The notes beneath the pieces are model-generated. The model saw only the letters and a list, made by a program, of their open reading frames with translations, was not told the origin of the DNA and searched no databases. From the NCBI RefSeq assembly GCF_017876515.1, contig NZ_JAGIOC010000001.1, forward strand, positions 3,782,001 through 3,846,000: 64,000 bases of DNA, given 5' to 3'. Below, piece by piece: positions 61,429 through 64,000 of the stretch (position 1 is the stretch's first letter; each line of letters starts with the position of its first letter). Position numbers and translations under genes: made by a program. This stretch comes from Brachybacterium fresconis. GTDB lineage: Bacteria; Actinomycetota; Actinomycetes; Actinomycetales; Dermabacteraceae.

Positions 61429-62540
61429 GGGAGTTCTCCTGCGCGTTCGAGCTCGGCGAGCAGCCCGTGCCCGTCGGGGGCCGTGGCCATCGGTGGGGCG
61501 TGGGTGCCGCGACGCTGCTGCGCCAGGGGGCGGAGCGTGCCGTGGGCGAGCAGCTGCTCGGACTCGGTCAGCTGCCGGAGCAGGATCGCCTCGACGTGGT
61601 CCGGCAGCTCGGAGGCGAAGTCTGCGTAGATCGACGGGTCGTGCTGCCCGTCGTCGCCCACCAGGATCCAGCGCATCCCTGGGAAGTCCGCGACCAGCCG
61701 GCGCAGCGCCCGCTCCTTGTGGGCGCGGCCGGAACGGAAGAATCCGGTGTTGGTGGGGCCCCAGTCGGTCAGCAGCAGCGGGCCGTCGGGGTATCCGTTC
61801 TTGTACAGGAAGCGCTTGAGCACGGGGAACACGTTCCAGGCACCCGTGGACAGGTACATCACCGGCATCGCGGTGTGCTCGCGGGCCAGGCGCTGGTAGA
61901 GCATCGGCATGCCCGGGACGACCTGGCGGGAGGACTGGTGGACCACGAAGGCGTTCCAGAAGGCGAGCAGGGGCCGGGGCAGCCAGGTCACCATCACGGT
62001 GTCGTCGATATCGCTGACCAGCCCCACGTTCGCCCCGGTGGGGAACACGGTGATGTCAGCGGTGACCTCGTTGCCGGGGACGGTCCAGAGCACGGCCCGG
62101 TGATCGCCGGGGGGCAGGTCGATGTCGATCTCGGCGTCGATGATACCGCTGCGATCGGCGCGCACGCTGAACTCCTGCCCGCCCAGCAGCACGTGCACGG
62201 TGCTGTACGGGACCACCTGGGAGGCGAAGTTCCGCCAGCCCCGCACCGCCATCGTGCGCATGTCGTGGACCGGCTGATCGTGGAAATCGGCGGGCGTGCC
62301 GGGGGAGGAGTAGAGGACCTTCGCCATCACCCGGACACGCGTCGAGGACCCGTACCCGTGGAAGGGCTGGAGCCTGAGGTCCCAGTGCAGTCGGCGCAGC
62401 CCCCGGCCGACGACGGCGTTCTTGACGTCCTCGAGGCGGGCGGCCCAGTGCGGGCGCACCTGCTCGGATCGTGCCCCGACCGTTGCCAGCACGGTGCGGG
62501 GCGAGCGGACGCGGGAGCCGACGCGACGTGCGATCGACAC
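61425..62540 (-). CDS. App1-like (DUF2183) phosphatase domain protein
   Basis: A GTG start gives 371 residues. Residues about 60-165 form a beta-rich N-terminal portion (VRVMAKVLYSS, FSVRADRSGIIDAEIDIDLP in parts). The catalytic DXDXT motif appears as VSDIDDTVMVT near 177-187, followed by YLSTGAWNVFPVLKRFL with the conserved Ser/Thr, LTDWGP and a late ILVGDDGQHDPSIY with Lys/Asp sites, the layout of App1-type phosphatidate phosphatases (HAD-like). It probably dephosphorylates phospholipids or related phosphates. It is upstream of, and overlaps, the GNAT gene. Confidence 0.86.
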   Translation of the reverse strand: MSIARRVGSRVRSPRTVLATVGARSEQVRPHWAARLEDVKNAVVGRGLRRLHWDLRLQPFHGYGSSTRVRVMAKVLYSSPGTPADFHDQPVHDMRTMAVRGWRNFASQVVPYSTVHVLLGGQEFSVRADRSGIIDAEIDIDLPPGDHRAVLWTVPGNEVTADITVFPTGANVGLVSDIDDTVMVTWLPRPLLAFWNAFVVHQSSRQVVPGMPMLYQRLAREHTAMPVMYLSTGAWNVFPVLKRFLYKNGYPDGPLLLTDWGPTNTGFFRSGRAHKERALRRLVADFPGMRWILVGDDGQHDPSIYADFASELPDHVEAILLRQLTESEQLLAHGTLRPLAQQRRGTHAPPMATAPDGHGLLAELERAGELP

Positions 62541-62546
62541 CGGGCC

Positions 62547-63032
62547 TCAGAGGCCTCGGGACATCTTCAGCCAGGCACCGTCGGGATCGTCCTCGACGAC
62601 CTCCCAGCGCTCACCGGTGTCGGTGAAGCCGAGGCTCTCGTAGGCGGCGCGGGCTGCCGTGTTGGTGGGGCCGACGTAGAGCGTCACCGTGTCGGCGCCG
62701 TCCTCCTTCGACCAGTCGAGAACGGCTTCGGCCAGGCGCTGGCCGAGACGGGCCTTGCGTGCGCTCGGCAGCACCCACATCGCCTGGAGCTCGCGCTCGT
62801 TGGCGGGGGAGTCGGCCTCGTGGCGGACGGCGACGACGGCCACCGGCTGCCCGGCTTCGATGGCCAGGAACCAGGCGGCCTCGCGGACGCGCTTCCTCCA
62901 GACCTTCTCCTCGTAGGTGGACTCTTTCTCCCAGCTCTGGCCGAAGGCCTCCGGATCGGTGCTGAGAGAGCGGAGACGGATCTCGCGCACGAGCGACCAG
63001 TCATCGTCCTGGGCACGTTTGATTTCGGCCAT
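62547..63032 (-). CDS. GNAT-family N-acetyltransferase
   Basis: From ATG 63032, six bases after AGGAGG, the protein has 161 residues. GNAT motifs: REIRLRSLSTDPEAFGQS near the start, LQAMWVLPSARKARLGQRLAEAVLDWS (in parts; the loop ARKARLGQ), and VTLYVGPTNTAARAAYESLGF, in part, with the Asn and Tyr of motif B. The RLxAL-type start places it with the ribosomal-protein-type acetyltransferases. The acceptor is not known. It is followed by the App1-like gene on the same strand. Confidence 0.87.
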   Translation of the reverse strand: MAEIKRAQDDDWSLVREIRLRSLSTDPEAFGQSWEKESTYEEKVWRKRVREAAWFLAIEAGQPVAVVAVRHEADSPANERELQAMWVLPSARKARLGQRLAEAVLDWSKEDGADTVTLYVGPTNTAARAAYESLGFTDTGERWEVVEDDPDGAWLKMSRGL

Positions 63033-63189
63033 GGCTGTCCTCCTGAGCCGTCGTGGCGTGGTCACGGGCGATCATTCCCGGGCGACCACGTCCTGGCGAT
63101 TGTGCGCGCGGACACGCGGCCTCGCATGCGCTGACATCAGCAGTGTAATCGGGATATCGGTTCAGTGCTCGTCGCCTCCCCGTCGTTGA

Positions 63190-63195
63190 CACAAT
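63190..63195 (+). promoter_or_regulatory. -10-like CACAAT for leaderless start at 63202
   Basis: CACAAT, six bases (GGGCAC), then ATG. TTGACA directly before it overlaps and is probably not the -35. No ribosome-binding sequence is visible. Confidence 0.4.
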
Positions 63196-63201
63196 GGGCA
63201 C

Positions 63202-63720
63202 ATGTCGCCCCTGCGTATCCTCACCGTCTGCACCGGCAATGTGTGCCGCTCACCGGCCGCCGCCGTGATGCTGCGCGAGGCCGTGCGCGGCGCCAAGCTC
63301 GCCGAGACGGTCGATGTGGGGTCGGCGGGCACCAGCTGGGAGGCCGAGGGCATGCCGATGGACGAGCGGACGGAGCTGTCCCTGGTGCGAGCCGGGTACG
63401 TGCGGCCGTTCGAGCACACCGCCCGCACGATCCATCTGACCGAGCTGCTGAACTGGGACCTGGTGCTGCCGATGACCGTCGAGCAGGCGCAGGCACTGCG
63501 CCGCATGGCGGACCAGGTGCCGGAGGGACGGACGGCGCCCGAGATCATCATGTGGCGGCGGTTCGATCCGGAGGCCCCCGCGGGGGCGCCCGAGACGGAG
63601 ATCGCCGTCGACGACCCGTGGTACGAGGGCCAGGCGGCCTTCGATCGCACGGTCGTGCAGATGCAGCGGAGTCTGCCGGCGCTCGTCGCGCACGTGCAGG
63701 ACGTGCTCAGCGCCCGATAG
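63202..63720 (+). CDS. Low-molecular-weight protein-tyrosine-phosphatase
   Basis: The 172-residue protein has the P-loop CTGNVCRS (pattern C-x5-R-S, with the nucleophile Cys at residue 10) at the N-terminus and the general-acid loop DDPWYEG near the C-terminus, the pair that defines the family. VGSAGTSWEAEGMPMDERT is the usual substrate-loop region; LPMTVEQAQAL follows. It removes phosphate from tyrosine in proteins and often acts with bacterial tyrosine kinases in polysaccharide production; no kinase is seen here. The neighbouring 3' gene is on the opposite strand. Confidence 0.94.
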   Translation: MSPLRILTVCTGNVCRSPAAAVMLREAVRGAKLAETVDVGSAGTSWEAEGMPMDERTELSLVRAGYVRPFEHTARTIHLTELLNWDLVLPMTVEQAQALRRMADQVPEGRTAPEIIMWRRFDPEAPAGAPETEIAVDDPWYEGQAAFDRTVVQMQRSLPALVAHVQDVLSAR

Positions 63721-63819
63721 GACGTGACGCTCGTCGGGACGCGGTCCTTCTCGGCGTGAGGCGCGGGGCGTGCGGAGTCGTTGCGGCCGACGGGTGGGAC
63801 GCGGAGTTCTGCGACGGGC

Positions 63820-64000
63820 TCAGCGGCCGGTGTTCTTCGAGGTGCCCAGCCCTGCGGCCCGACGGCTGTGCCAGGTGGCGCCGACGAAGCCGGCGGTGGT
63901 CAGGAAGCCGATGCCGAGCGCGATCAGGAGGACCGACTGGACACGCCCGAAGGCGGAGTCCGAGTCCTGCGAGGAGATCGTGCTCAGCAGTCGGACGATC
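63820..64000 (-). CDS. Membrane protein, C-terminal end only (continues beyond window)
   Basis: The reverse frame is open from the window edge to a TGA at 63820, giving 59 residues. It contains one clear hydrophobic helix (SVLLIALGIGFLTTAGFVGA, 20 residues) followed by a basic WHSRRAAG tail, the look of a single-pass anchor with a short cytosolic end. The upstream part is missing, so family and function cannot be told. It is convergent with the phosphatase gene, 100 bases away. Confidence 0.6.
   Translation of the reverse strand, partial: IVRLLSTISSQDSDSAFGRVQSVLLIALGIGFLTTAGFVGATWHSRRAAGLGTSKNTGR

Noticed and set aside
63186..63191. TTGACA as -35 box of the phosphatase gene
   Set aside because: It overlaps the CACAAT hexamer that is placed correctly for a leaderless start and would leave no room for a -10 before the ATG.

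Overview
The window looks like ordinary chromosome from a very GC-rich actinobacterium. Codon third positions are strongly G/C, GTG and TTG starts are common, tRNA genes lack an encoded CCA, and several families are typically actinobacterial (DUF5926, Ku/LigD repair, YtrA-like GntR regulators). The mix of genes fits the order Micrococcales, possibly Brachybacterium or a relative; the genus is inference. I see no rRNA, CRISPR array, transposase or phage genes.

Layout. 1-4620: tail of a DUF5926 protein, a family 2 glycosyltransferase with a repeat-bearing tail, and a large membrane protein with an alkaline-phosphatase-like ectodomain. 4.8-7.6 kb: a short GntR regulator, two GNAT acetyltransferases and prephenate dehydratase. 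7.6-13.2 kb: lipid kinase, seryl-tRNA synthetase, a HAD phosphatase and two MDR-type oxidoreductases. 13.2-15.3 kb: a GntR/ABC transporter operon with a perfect operator palindrome, followed by tRNA-Ser(UGA). 15.5-18.1 kb: TetR regulator divergent from an ATP-grasp gene, then an SDR. 18.2-23.8 kb: a sugar phosphotransferase block (enzyme I, HPr, mannitol-1-phosphate dehydrogenase, mannitol permease IICBA). 23.9-29.4 kb: small membrane proteins, a GntR regulator and flavin/NAD(P) oxidoreductases. 29.6-35.9 kb: a UvrA2-like ABC ATPase and a divergent Ku/LigD end-joining pair. 36.0-36.7 kb: a cold-shock gene behind a long structured leader. 36.8-44.5 kb: GH78 rhamnosidase, an M50-like peptidase, a lipase-maturation-factor protein, BioY and two tandem YdcF-like proteins. 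44.6-48.5 kb: a hexuronate/aldonate module (UxaE-like epimerase, LgoD-like dehydrogenase, LacI regulator). 48.5-52.1 kb: DUF1801 protein, two-RCK potassium channel, peroxiredoxin and tRNA-Ser(GCU). 52.2-56.6 kb: an FCD-type GntR regulator divergent from an Ehu-type (ectoine) ABC importer. 56.7-64 kb: PEP carboxylase, aldo/keto reductase, two more GNATs, an App1-like phosphatase, a low-molecular-weight tyrosine phosphatase and the end of a membrane protein.

How the genes work together. PEP links the PTS genes (enzyme I, HPr, MtlA) with PEP carboxylase. Mannitol is imported and phosphorylated by MtlA and oxidised to fructose-6-phosphate by MtlD. Ku and LigD are a complete two-component non-homologous end-joining system. 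LgoD-like and UxaE-like enzymes would turn an L-galactonate-type acid into tagaturonate and then fructuronate under a LacI-type regulator.

Three signals run beyond single genes. Many genes have a -10-like hexamer (TANNNT or CANNNT) exactly 6-7 bases before the start codon, the signature of leaderless transcripts. Several regulators have clear palindromes in their own promoters. The cold-shock leader carries stacked small hairpins, an 11-base copy of the 16S rRNA 3' end, and an in-frame coding-like segment that is not an annotated family to me.
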